64,000 nucleotides of DNA from Antitrichia curtipendula (taxonomy: Eukaryota > Streptophyta > Bryopsida > Hypnales > Leucodontaceae): positions 13,618,254 to 13,682,253 of the forward strand of contig OX579641.1 of the NCBI GenBank assembly GCA_951230915.1. Direction: 5' to 3'. Of the stretch, positions 35,345-47,300 are shown piece after piece; the first letter of the stretch is position 1, and each line of letters opens with the position of its first letter. The notes under the pieces were generated by a model. It saw only the letters and a program-made list of their open reading frames with translations. It was not told where the DNA came from and searched no databases. A program made the position numbers and the translations under genes.

Positions 35345-37330
35345 CTCCTCCTCGCTCGACATAACATTATTAAATAAAATTATATGCAATGTCTTATATG
35401 CTATTGCCCGTAATCTTGCAGGATCTACGGATGTTGCCTTATTAAAACCTCATCAAGGAAAACCTTGATTATAATTAAGGACAAAACGACAAATTAAGGA
35501 AAAAGAGTACAACACCTTTATCAATTCATTCTCATGATAAAATCCAGTGGACAAAAATTATGGAAGAATATCAAAGATTTCTACAATAATAATTAAATCT
35601 ATTTAATCTATTGTTCCAAAGTATTGAGTTGTCACATTCCAATGCCATGAATAAGTTGATAATGAATAGATAAGGGAAGAGCTTTGGTGAAGAGATCCGC
35701 AAGATTTTCCGCAAGATTCTCCGCTAATATAACTTTCTTGATTTCAAGTGTTCACTCTGTAATCAAGTCACAGGTATAGTTGAAATATTTTGGATCAATA
35801 TATTTAGTTCAATCACCCTTAACAAAACCCACTTGCATTTGTGCAACACAAGCACTATTGTCTTCATATAAAATAGTTGGAGAATCGTCATATGGTAATC
35901 CGCAATTTGTTCAAATAAATTTATTAATTGATCTCAATTAGATGCATTCCCGAGATGCTTTATGCAAAACAATAATTTTTGCATGATTAAATGATGTTGT
36001 AATTATTGTTTGTTTCATCAATTTCCAAGATATTGCAGCTCCATGTCGTAAGAAAACGTAGCCTGTTTGAGACTTAGTTGTTATAGGGTCAGATTTGTAG
36101 CCAACATCAGCATATCCAACCAATTTGGGATCTACTAATCGAGAATAATGTAGTCCCAAGTCTTCGGTGCTTTTTAGATAACAAAGAAGATGTTTAATAC
36201 CATTCCAATGTCGTAATGTAGGACGGGCACTATGTCTTGCAAGCATGCTAACTGCAAATGCAATATCAGGTCTTGTAGATGTAGTCAAATATAAAAGTGC
36301 TCCAACCGCAACGAGGTATGGATATTGTTCGCTTAATGGTTCTTCCTCCTCCTCCTTGCAAGGGCAATAAGGATCATCATCTTTGTTGCTACGACCAACC
36401 ATAGGTGTGGATAGTGGATAGGCATCTATCATATTGAATCTTTTCAAAATCTGGTTGATATAAGCCATTTGTGAAAGAAAAATATTGCCATCTTTCAAGT
36501 GAAGAACTTGTAGACCAATGCAAAAGGTAGTTTTTCCAAGCAATTTCATCTCAAATTCACGAATAAGTAGTTGAATAGCTGCAATACATATAGATTTAGT
36601 ACCCACAAGATTCAAATCATCAACATATACTGCAATGATAAAAAATTCATGCTCGTCTCGTTTGATAAAGAGACATGGAAGCAATGGATCATTTATAAAA
36701 TGATGCTTAATGAGATAGTTCCGTAGTTGTTGATACCACATGAGTCTAGATTGTTTAAGACCATATAATGCCCATTGTATTATAACGCCACAATATTTGC
36801 CCAGAATGGGAGCAACTTGACTTGTAGTTTTAAGACTAGGTGGAACTTTTATATGGATTTTAGCATGAAGAGAACCATATAGATAAGCTGTGACTACATC
36901 CATAAGACACATCTTAAGGTAGGTGTGTACTGCCATTCCAACAAGATATCGGAGGGTAATAGAGTCCATAACTGGTGAATATGTGGAATCATAATTAACA
37001 CCAAACTTTTGAGTGAAACCTTGAGTAACTAAACGGACTTTGTAACAAATAATTTGACCTTTTTCATTGCGTTTGTGCACAAATACCAACTTATATCCAA
37101 GAGGTCGAGAAGAAAGATTATTCAAGATAGGTCCCAAAACTTATTTTTTATGCAAAGAAGCATACTCCTCCTCAATAGCAACTTTCTACTTTAACCAATC
37201 AGAACGACGCATCACTTCTTCAATAGTATTTGGTTCAAGATCATCTCTCTCGGAAGAAAGATTTTCAGCAATCATACAAATGAATGATTCATCTATTTCA
37301 ATTGTTACTCTGTTCCAAACATCACTGGGG
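35345..37330 (-). pseudogene. Ty1/copia polyprotein fragment: reverse transcriptase and RNase H
   Basis: A 399-codon frame (35938-37137) holds copia reverse transcriptase: MDVVTAYLYG, then the active-site YVDDLNLVG, then RNase H with STRPDIAFAV and GYADVGYKSD. Downstream, interrupted by stops, the RNase H end continues to about 35650 (ADLFTKALPL, HGIGM). Upstream, 37140-37330 matches the start of the RT region (EVMRRSDWLK) with two stops. Gag, protease and integrase are missing. Copia RT copies the RNA intermediate in virus-like particles; this copy is dead because it lacks the 5' half and has nonsense codons. It lies with its 3' LTR at 35123-35344 inside a family A MITE. Confidence 0.9.
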
Positions 37331-37399
37331 AATACTGGGAAAGGAGCATGAAGCGTGGAGCGGCAAGTATGGAGCGGGGATTGGTGAGCAGGGAGCTGA

Positions 37400-37745
37400 A
37401 ATATTGGAAGGGAAAAAAAAAGTGGAAAAAAATGTGTGAAAAAGTGGATGAAAGTTGATGGAAAAATGGATGAAATTTGAGAAAAAATTCATGAAATTGA
37501 ATGGAAGAAATGGAAGAGAGCGTTTGGTGAAAATGGAATTCGAGAAAAAAGAATTGGAAGAAATTGATGAAAGTGATTAGAAAAATTGGATGTAAGATAT
37601 GGATGAAAATACAAATGAAAGTACATTAAAATAATGGATGAAAGTGGACCAAAAAATGGATGAAAGTAGATAAAAAATACATATGAAAGTAGATGAAAAT
37701 TGAGGATGACAATAGCTGGAAAAATGGATGAAAAAATTTGATTAC
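37400..37745 (+). repeat. purine-rich degenerate minisatellite
   Basis: Repeated variants of AAAAATGGATGAAAGTAGAT, strongly G+A on the plus strand. No coding potential. Confidence 0.7.
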
Positions 37746-38367
37746 ACTAGATGGAAGGGGACCGAGGCTGATTTTGCAGTGAACTTCCCTACTGTGACCT
37801 ATAGGTACAAAACATAAGATGAATGATGATTTGGCACTAGTAGAGGAGACTTTGGCCATCTAAATTGGTAGACCTCTCATCTAGGACTTCAAATTTTATT
37901 TAAATCTTCTTAGATCTACTTTTAGAAAATCATGCTCGTACGGCAACAAAAGATAGGGACCTTCAAACAGAATTGAACTGGAAAAACACAAGAGACAGGG
38001 ACAAGCGGACAAAATTGAATTGCAGCAATATCTCCATTCTTTATTCTAAGAGGCTTCTAGCCATTGCTTCAGGGTCGGAGTTCAATTTAGCATCTAGAGC
38101 ATTAGCTTCCCCTTTATTATCATCACATGCTAATTAGCTCAACATCTATCTGACATTCATCATGCATCTCCTACAGCAGACGACGCTCTCATCCATCGAT
38201 ACCATTGAACTAATGAATTGCATGTTCCATCAAACACCATCTCACAAGGGGCTCTTTGGGTGGTTGCAAGGACAAGCAAGTCAAGAATTCAAATGTGTTT
38301 ATAGAGGAGTGTGTAATTTGGCTGAAGAAGATGCACGATGAATGTCACAAAGATGTCAAGCATGTTG
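37746..38367. other. unassigned intergenic stretch
   Basis: No supported gene or element. Confidence 0.3.
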
Positions 38368-38370
38368 CAT

Positions 38371-40270
38371 CACTACAACAAAATCAGTGTTTTATGACTG
38401 CAAAATATGACTGTAATGAGTCGTAAAATCGAAAAATATGACTGGCTGCAGAAATCACTGTAGATGACTGCAACATGACTAACATGAGTCATTACCGACG
38501 AGTCGCTTCGGACATCAGTCATATTGACAGTCATATTTTTTGAGGGGTATAATTATCCATAATTAGCCGTATTTTTTGCCAACAGGGTGTATATTTTGAC
38601 TATCTTTGAGGGCTTGACTTTTTTTTGAGTTACCCGGGCAAACAAAAATAAATCCTACGTGGCATGTGACTCCATGTAGTCATTTTTTTGGCTGACGTGG
38701 CATGTAACTCCATGTAGTCATATTTTGGCTGACGTGGAATATGACTGCGGTTAGTCATATTTTGGGTAATGTGGCATATGATTTTGTACAGTCATATTTT
38801 TCGCAGATGTGGAATATGACTCTTGTGAGTCATATTTTACTAATGTGAAATATGACTCTTATGAGTCATATTTTGGTTGATGTGATAGTTCATATGGATG
38901 TCATTGGTAGTTTATAACTATTTGCAGTCATATTTTGAAAAATACAAAGTCATATTTTGGAAAAGACTCCATGTAGTTAAAAATGAATATATATGATTTT
39001 AGAGATATACAAGAGATAATCATATTGGAAAGGAGAATGTAAAAAGGAAAGCAACTCTCTTCATTGACATTTATTAGTCACCAATACAAAACATATATAC
39101 CACAATGAATCATTTCACAAAATTCAATAAGGCCTATATTTCTTACAATAATGTGAAGATGGCTCTATTGGGTTGCAAGTAGCCTCCAATGACTTTGTTT
39201 CAACTTTTGATGCCTACATAAACAATTAAAGAAATGGGAGGTTAATTTTTAGTGAATGAACAACAAAGCTCAACCTTCAAAGGCTTACAATAACACAAAA
39301 TATGTAGCTCAAGTTCAAGGTAGGAAAAATAAAAATGGTGATGGAGAAAACAAGAAGAAAAATAAACAAGTACTAAGAAAAAACAACAAGCAAGAGTTAA
39401 AATGCAACAAGAAACAACAACTAAGACACAATAAGAAATAAGAAGCAACAACTAAGATACAATAAGAAACAAGAAGCAACAACTAAGACACAACAAGAAA
39501 CAACAAGAAACAAGAGTTAAGATGCAACAAAAAGAAATAAGAAGCAAGAATTGAAAAGTAACAAGAAGAAACAAAAAACAAGAACTAAGAAGAAGAAAGA
39601 GTTAAAATGTTAGAGAAAGAAAGAGTTTAGATGCAACAACAAGAAATTAGAAGCATGATTAGAACTAAGAAGCAACAAGAAAGAAGAGTTAAGATGCAAC
39701 AAAAGACAACAACTAAGAAGCAAAAAATAAGAAGCAATAACAAGTATGAACTAAGAGACAATAAAAGGCAAGGAAGAAGGGCCCAAAGAAGTGGCAGCTA
39801 GGGTTTCGAAACCCTAAAAAGTGACGGCTAGGATTTCAAAACCCTAAAAAAGTGGCGGCTAGGGTTTCAAAATCCTAAAAAAGTGGTGACTAGGTTTTAA
39901 AATCCCCCCAAAATAGGTGAGTAAGATTTCAAAATCTTAAACAATGGCTTGTCCAATTTTTTTTTGAATTGTCTATATATTTCTTGGATTGCTCAAAACA
40001 AAAAAAATGACACTACCATGGAAATATGACTGACAATATGACTTAGCGTTCCCCAAACATATTCCCTACGTTCCCTATGAAGTACTTTGGTATGTCTAAT
40101 GGTCATATGGTGTATACTTGTGAAGTAGAAGGCCCAAAAATGACTGACAATCATATTTTGCAGTCATATTTTTCCTCAAAGTGTTGGCCTTCAAGAATAT
40201 GACTACAACTAGTCGTCAGTCATCCTCAGTCATATTTTTGCAGTCATAAAATACGCATTCTCTTGTAGTG
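38371..40270. mobile_element. non-autonomous CACTA element, copy E1
   Basis: Begins CACTACAACAAAATCAG and ends in TTGTAGTG; the inverted ends also share TTTTATGACTGCAAA and ATATGACTG. Target duplication CAT (38368-38370, 40271-40273), the 3 bp expected for CACTA/En-Spm. Inside: palindromic units of the form AATATGACT..AGTCATATT (38645-38945), an AAGCAACAACTAAGA-type A-rich minisatellite (39240-39770), and five roughly 31-bp units with core CTAGGGTTTCGAAACCCTA (39791-39940). No transposase; it would depend on an autonomous partner. Confidence 0.92.
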
Positions 40271-40273
40271 CAT

Positions 40274-41530
40274 AATGATTTAAGTACATATCACTTGTAA
40301 TAATCCAAAAGCAACAACAAGACTGAACACTCCAGAAGAGAAAACGCGACCCCAAAGATGAATGATAATTGAAATCTTTAGTTTCTCTATAAACTACGTC
40401 CACTCGAACTACTAGAATGTAACGTCACCTTGTACTACTAGTCTACTAACACTAATTCCAAGTATACCGTCACTATCTGATGTCTGCGACTCAAGTTCTA
40501 CAACACTAACCTAATGAAAACTAAACTTATGCAGGGATTCTTAAGGTCGGCAAAGACAACCTCATCCTATTCAAGTGTCACAACACGATGACGTGTGGTA
40601 CAAAGTGATAAGTTCAGAATAGATCATCTTATCCGACTCTAGTGTACAAACTACACCACACATGCTATAAAACAATCATGAGGGCAAAAATAAGCTTACC
40701 CTCCTCTAAGGACACAACGCAGTTACACTGGGTAGTACAACCTTCAAAGCTGCAGCATCTAGAGCAGTTGAACGTTAAAAAAAAAATACATGTCGATGAA
40801 GGTCAACTTCACTCTAAATAATTTGCAAGGAAAAACGAATCCATTCAGTTGAGCTAGGCAAGATGTACAGACTAGCCACCTCGGCAAGCAAGGCAAAGGG
40901 GGGTGGTGGTCTGTCTGCAGAGTCAATCTAGGCAATGAGTGCGGTTTTAGAGACTGCAGCACGGAGACCAGGGTAGAAGGGGGGGGGGTAGCCCATCTAG
41001 CATGGCTGCCCTTGGCATTGAGGTGGGGGAGATGGAGGCATGTTTATCCCGGCGAGCTGGGTAGGGATGGAAGGCTATCCAGACCGTTGAGCTATATAGG
41101 GAGCATGGGCAGCTCAACCCGTTACGCTATGTAGGGAGGAAGAATTTACCCTTGAGCTGGACAGGGGAGACAAGCGGAATTAGCAGTTGATGAATCCAAT
41201 GTGGACAATCCGTTCAATCCGTTGAATTGGGCAAGGTGACCGGGCTGCGTAGCCGTGTCTTTACCAATGTCAACTAATTGTTTTGGCGTATTGATATGCA
41301 AGGATGGCATAGGAAATTCCGAAGACTCTCTATTTGCTTACCAGATTATTATGATGGAGGTGTTAAATGATTGTGGTTAAGCATGCATACCAAATGGTTT
41401 TTTGATTTCATAATGCATATAAATCACGAAAGAAACCTCAAATACAAATATAATAAGAAATCATAATCCTTGAAAGCTATGATATGCATACAATCCATCC
41501 GTAGTACTGGATATCAGTACTTCACATAGA
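40274..41530. other. intergenic stretch 3' of the methylase-like gene
   Basis: Lies between element E1 and the stop of the minus-strand gene. Short frames without domains. 41060-41240 repeats variants of CCGTTGAGCTATATAGGGA. Confidence 0.35.
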
Positions 41531-42176
41531 CTAGGCTGAGGTAGAACTACCCTTACTATTTGATGTCTGTAAATCTGACTTTGCAGTACAATCATCTACA
41601 AACTTGAGAGCACAAGGATATACCAAATAGGCCCTAGAATAGGGTCTCGGATTTAGTGACACAAAATCCTTGGAAAGCGCCTCAACATACATAGGTAGTT
41701 GAAATGCTTTGGGTGGACTTGAGGAAAAACCTGGATTGGCAAAAAATGGAACTTGTTGAGAGGACTTCAATTCTTTGGCTTTCCTATAAACACCAAGAAA
41801 CACCAAGTTAAAATACAAGAGAGTCAGATCAATCATTGGAAACAAACAAGGAGATTAATGTGAAACTTACTTCCTGAATCAAGATGTCTTCACAATAGGT
41901 TGCACGGGTACGTCCTTGTCGTCCACGTCTAAAAGCTCTACCGGCGATCGTGGTAGTGGTGGCTGAACGACTGCAGTGGTGCGCATGATTGGAGCAATGA
42001 GGGCTTCAAAGATAGCCTTGTCTTCCTCGAATGCAAGAATATGCCAACGCGTGGCGCGGCAGGCTTGGATGCAGGAACCTACCAACATGCCAAGCAAGGA
42101 TTAGAAAAAATCATTGGAACATGAAGTTCACGGCATGGTACCATTGATATTAAAGTAAACAGTTAGCTAAGAATAC

Positions 42177-42884
42177 CTATGGCCGTTGCGCAATCGATGA
42201 TGATGTCTCTTGGTTACATCATCTCTTCCACTAGCATTTGCATAAATTGTCGGGCCTTGTTGCGAGGGCCTTGCCACGGTACAGCCCCATTCATAGTGAG
42301 TCCTTCTTTGAAACAAAGTTTGGAAATGATGTCGTCATTGGCCACGGTGACCCCAACTGCATCTTGGAATGGTACAAATTAGAACGAAAAATCCTCTTCT
42401 GTCTTTGGGCCCGAGTCTTTGACAACTAGAGCGGCAGCAAAGCGCTTGGTTTAGAAGAAAACAAATGTCATAATCGCATATACGAGAAATATAAGTTCAA
42501 AGGAAATATACATGATGGTAGAAGAGTTGTTACTGTTTTCTTTGGATCTATAGGTGATATGAGATGGAGATGATTGTTGCTGAAGTGCTTGAGAAGTATG
42601 TAGAACTTCTATTCCTGAATGCATTTGAGGAGCTGGCTTCGGTGTTTTCTAGAAAGGGCAGGGTATATCACAAACAATCCATTGTTGTCGTGGAGGTACT
42701 TCTGGGCAAAATAAAAAATTGCTATGAGGTAATCCTTGTCGAATTCATTCCACTTGGAAATGGATGCAAGCGGTGCTGAAATAGTTGGTACATGAAGTCT
42801 TTCAGGGACATCCACAATGATCAAATCGATAGTGGCCTATGTGCTCAATGTACCGTCGAAATAGCGATCCTTGTCATTGGAATG
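42177..42884 (-). other. methylase-like core exons of the pseudogene
   Basis: These two exons plus 42078-41871 hold the catalytic-domain signature. In beta-class N4/N6 amino-methyltransferases the target-binding motif IV (usually D/N/S-PP-Y/F/W) precedes the cofactor motifs X and I. Here motif IV reads DVPE at 42801-42815 and motif I reads DCATAIGSC, split by the intron 42176-42079. The order and spacing fit; the key residues are altered. An RNA (METTL3-like) methylase origin cannot be excluded, since that group shares the same topology. Confidence 0.6.
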
Positions 42885-45800
42885 CTGCATGAGACAACAA
42901 ATATACATTAAAATAAAAGGAGTATGAAGATTCCAATGCGCAACAAGAAGAAGCGCAAGGTAGCCAAGGCGGATAAACAATGAAATCCAGATTATGTAGT
43001 CCAAAAGTGTAACAACATCATATACACTGACCATTGCCAAGAAGGCTTTGACATCCTCAAGGCCCTTTTGATCGTTGCAGAGCTTGCCCAAAGGCAAGTT
43101 GAAGATGCACTCGTTGATGTTTGGAACATGATGTATGTTGTGAGTTGTCGGTGTTAGCCCGTGCACCAGTCGCTCCTGAGTGAGTAAAAAATCGGAAGAC
43201 TTATCCTTCATCTATGCTGTGCTTGTAGGTGGTTCTTGTAAATTTGTTTCTGCTTTTTGCTTAGTTCCCTTCTTCCCGGCCTTCGCTTCCTCCTTCTTTG
43301 CCTTGGCTGCCATGCGCTTCTTTTTGTTGTCCTTTGTCTTCTATTTGCTTCTTCCCATTTGTCCGCCTTCTTCTTGTCGCCCACCTCCCTTCTTGCGATA
43401 GCTTTGGCTCAAGCCTCGGGATCTAGTCTCACAAATTCATCAAACTTTGGCTTGACGTTTGTAGATTCCTTGAGTCTTTTGAAAATGGTTTCCTCTTTTG
43501 GCGGAGTAGTGCCGAAGTTGCACTCAAGGTACCATGGGCACGACTGCAAATATGGAGTCGTCCAAAGGCGCAGCTGGGAACCAGAGAACATGCAGTCGGG
43601 CGATGATCTGTCCAACCACGTAGTAAGGAACGGTGGTAAATCCGCCTTTTGTATTGCCTTCTTTGCATATAACTCAAACTTGAAATATCTATAATTGGAA
43701 AATTCAGTAGACATGAAGACAAATTAAAAAAAGTTATTGATCAAAAAATAGAATATTCATGCATGAGTTGCCCCCCTTTAGAACCCCTCTCTGTACCAAG
43801 ACACCCGCCAAGTGTACCTACTTCTTGACCCACTGAAACCTTTGGGTCCCAACCCAAAAAGGCCAAAGGCGTTTAGAGAAAAGATTTTTGTAATTACTGC
43901 ATGACATGCAACCCCTTTGAATGCGTCTTGATACCAAGACACACGCATGGACTACCTATCTCTTAGCAAATCAGTAATTCTAGATTCCCCCCAAAGTCCC
44001 AAACTAGATTTATAAATATATTTTATTTAAACTAGTGCATGAATTGCCCTTCCTTGGTGTCCATCTTGGTACTCAAACGCCATTTTGTATTGCCTACCTA
44101 TTCAAAAAAAGAATTCCAGGATAGCCATTTTGAATCCCCAAACTTGAGTTTAACAAAACATTGTTAAAACTGACGCATGAGGTCTTCCCCCCCACATAGG
44201 CCCTTTTGGTACCACATTCTAGCTTTCTTATGTCGTACAAACACCTGCACACCTTCAAGAATTGATGATGATTGGTACTTGTAGAGCAGCCTCTTCACTG
44301 CAAGGGTAGCTCCACGGTAGTCTGCAAAAGTATCAGACTTCTTGAAAGGCTCCAACCCCTTGAATACGCCAGTGTATGCTATATCTTATAGTTTCATTCT
44401 CTACTCTTTTAGATATTTTGGTAGTGTTTGTGGCTCCGTTGGAACATCAATATTGATTGGAATATTGTTAGCCTTGCAAACGGTATCAAAAAGTGTAATA
44501 GCTGACTCCTCTAGCTGCAATAAGAATGGGATGTCATTATGAGTTAAGTAGTGTCCGCGATTAGTTGGGAATCTAGTGTAATTTGACAAAGGGACATGTA
44601 TCAACAAATGAGAAAAAAATTTCAAACAAAAGAAAAGAAAAAGTTACAAATCCTTACCCCAGCATACCAAACAGCCTTTGCAAGGAACAACATCAACTTG
44701 TCCTCGTTGATAGGACAGGCTGAAAATCTGTGAGCCTCCCTTGTAGGAGTACATGCGTTCATTCACTTCAGCCATTTCACTTTTTGTACAGGCGAAGTAA
44801 TGGCAGATGATATCATCTGCAACTTGTCAAGAGTTAACTCCGGTACTATGAATAGACTCTAGTGCCTCTCGATCTGCATAATTATAGAGAATAGAAATTA
44901 GTCTCAACACTAAAATTGAGTCTTTGATCATTTCCTCGGCAATTGCGGAATACAAAATTACCTCTTGTAGAAACTCTGGACCCAGAATGGAAGCTGCAAT
45001 GGACACTATCTTTGACATCTTTTGGCAAAAAGAGGCTATGGAGTCTTTGATAGATCTTCTCATTGCCGCAACCACTCCATCTAGTGTCATCTAGTCCTTC
45101 AAAGTATCTTTGTGGTACTTGTGGACGGCAAGGTCTGCCATCGTTGAAATCTCTTGCTGGTAGGATCCACATATGAATTTAAAATTAAAATTATTTAAGA
45201 ACGTATAGAATTTCATTGAGTACATTTGATGAATAGTAACTCGTCCTACAGGACATAAAATGAATAGTAACTTGTCCAATGTGACAACTATGATTTCAAT
45301 CCAAGTAGAAATTAAAATAAATAGAAAAAGAATTCATACCTTGAAAATGAAGGATGTGAAAACTCCGAGGGGCATTGAATACCATGTTTTTCTTGCCGTA
45401 TTTTTGCACGTTTTAATTTCGTCGGGGCTCAGAAGCTCATGGAACTTCTCCAGATCCATGACACCATATTTTTGCACTTGGTATAAGGCGTGCATAAGAT
45501 TGGTCTTCACGTATGAATTTTCCATTTGTCTGGAAAACAGAAAGGTCTCGAGGTTGTCAAATTCATCATAAAAATGATTAGTGACTAACGATCGATGCAT
45601 CAAAATATGAATAGATACTCGATCTAGACAACAAGAAGTACTTACTAGTTAATGTCGTGCATAACCTGCATGGCTATGCTAATTTGACTCCTCGTGTCTA
45701 GATCGATAGAGTCTACAACATAGTGCCAATCAATGTCGGTGGGGTGCTTGCACTTAATATGATTAAACCAAGCTATACACCAGTGATTGCCGTCGCAGAC

Positions 45801-47300
45801 ATATAACTTGTGGTCAACCAAATGCTTGAGCGCCATTTGGGAATTGAGGTGGGCATTGAATGTGTCGTTGACCTGGTTCCACAATGGCCCCCATTCTTCC
45901 TTCTCTGCAGCAGAGAACATGCCTGTTTGCCCTTTCTCATTTGCAATGGACACATAAAACATTCATGCTCCCTCTTTGTATCCCCAAGCAAACTGGTTCT
46001 CGAGTTGCACAAGGTCACATTTTAATGTAGGCCGGACCATAGGCATAGGTATCATTCGACACAAGGGGATACACATCCTGGACAGATGGGATGATGTCAA
46101 CTTCAAGCTTGATATGATAGAAACAACATCCATTTTTTGTGTCTTCCTAATGTTGTCTTCCATCAATTCCCGACCCAATCCCGGGATGTTGCCTTCTTCC
46201 ATGTTGTTTACTTCTGAAAACTTGATGGACAGTTGTGAAACTGGATCCGTCTCTATAGCAAAGGGTGACTTGGAGGGAGAGCCTACATAGGCATCAGTCT
46301 GCATCTGGAACACCACAAAAAAAAACAAATTAGAGTAGAAACAAGCATTATGGTGGAAGACGAGTGAAACAATGAAAGAAGTGATACTGGTGAGAATTGA
46401 TAATAAAAGTAAAGGTACACCAGACATAGTTGTATCTTGAACTCATTATCTAGCCAACCTCAAAGTCTGCATGTGCAACTCTCAGTGAGAGGCATGTAAT
46501 GACCACAATAGTAGATTAGAATGTCATCATCCGAGGCTAAAGTAGATGTGACCTCTACCTCGATACGATTACAAGTGCAAAACTCTGTACTATGAGGAGT
46601 AGATGATTCAATCTTCTCTAGGAGATTCTCCCCTACTGAGGTGTACAATGAATTCCTACAAGAAATGACTTCTCTATTAGAGAAGTCATATAATGTTGAT
46701 CTTGATTCCTTCAGTAACCCTTGGCGGCTTATCGGAATAAATGTGGCCGAATCACTTTCAGCCATGTCATTATGGACCTCTTCTTGAACAAAGTTTTGTG
46801 TATCCCAAACCGAATCCATCTCCTTCAACACCTAATCAAAAACATAGCAGACAATGAAGAATATAGTTAAGAAATGAAAGAAGAAGGACGGATTTAGGAT
46901 CATCAGAAAATTGGGGCTACCCTTTCCCAAGAAAAATGGGAAGGGTAATGACTTCCATGCCCCATATTTTGCTTATGCGTAAGAGATTCCCCAGCCTAGG
47001 AGATGTCTCGGTACCGAGATTGTATCTATGGCAAGCGGCCATATACAACTTGGATGACCGAGAAATCCTCACTTGCCGCGATTGGGGCCAATGTTTAATT
47101 CTATTATGAAATCCAAAGACAAGAATGAAAATCAAAGCCAAAAGACTGTGCTTCATACCTCAACGATTGGAAGTACCACATCCTAATTGAGGATGTCACC
47201 AGTTCCTACTCCAGGTAGTCCTCGTCGCAATCTCAGATTTCTATCCATGGTTGTCCTCTCTTTGTTGCAGGTGATCAGGTTTAAGAATGTAGTAAGCAAA

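Noticed and set aside
39242..39451. 61- and 69-codon frames repeated exactly at 48384-48593
   Set aside because: Low-complexity A-rich minisatellite inside the CACTA elements; the duplication comes from the two element copies.
43257..43694. 145-codon plus-strand frame
   Set aside because: Opposite-strand shadow of the Lys-rich and neighbouring exon of the minus-strand gene, which has splice sites and homologous content.
41531..47259. Reading the minus-strand frames as many separate small genes
   Set aside because: Adjacent frames are in the same phase, separated by single stops or by GT-AG introns with matching phase, so they belong to one decayed gene.
41531..47259. Bacterial or phage contamination carrying a ParB-methylase
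   Set aside because: The coding parts are interrupted by many spliceosomal introns and a plant CACTA element.
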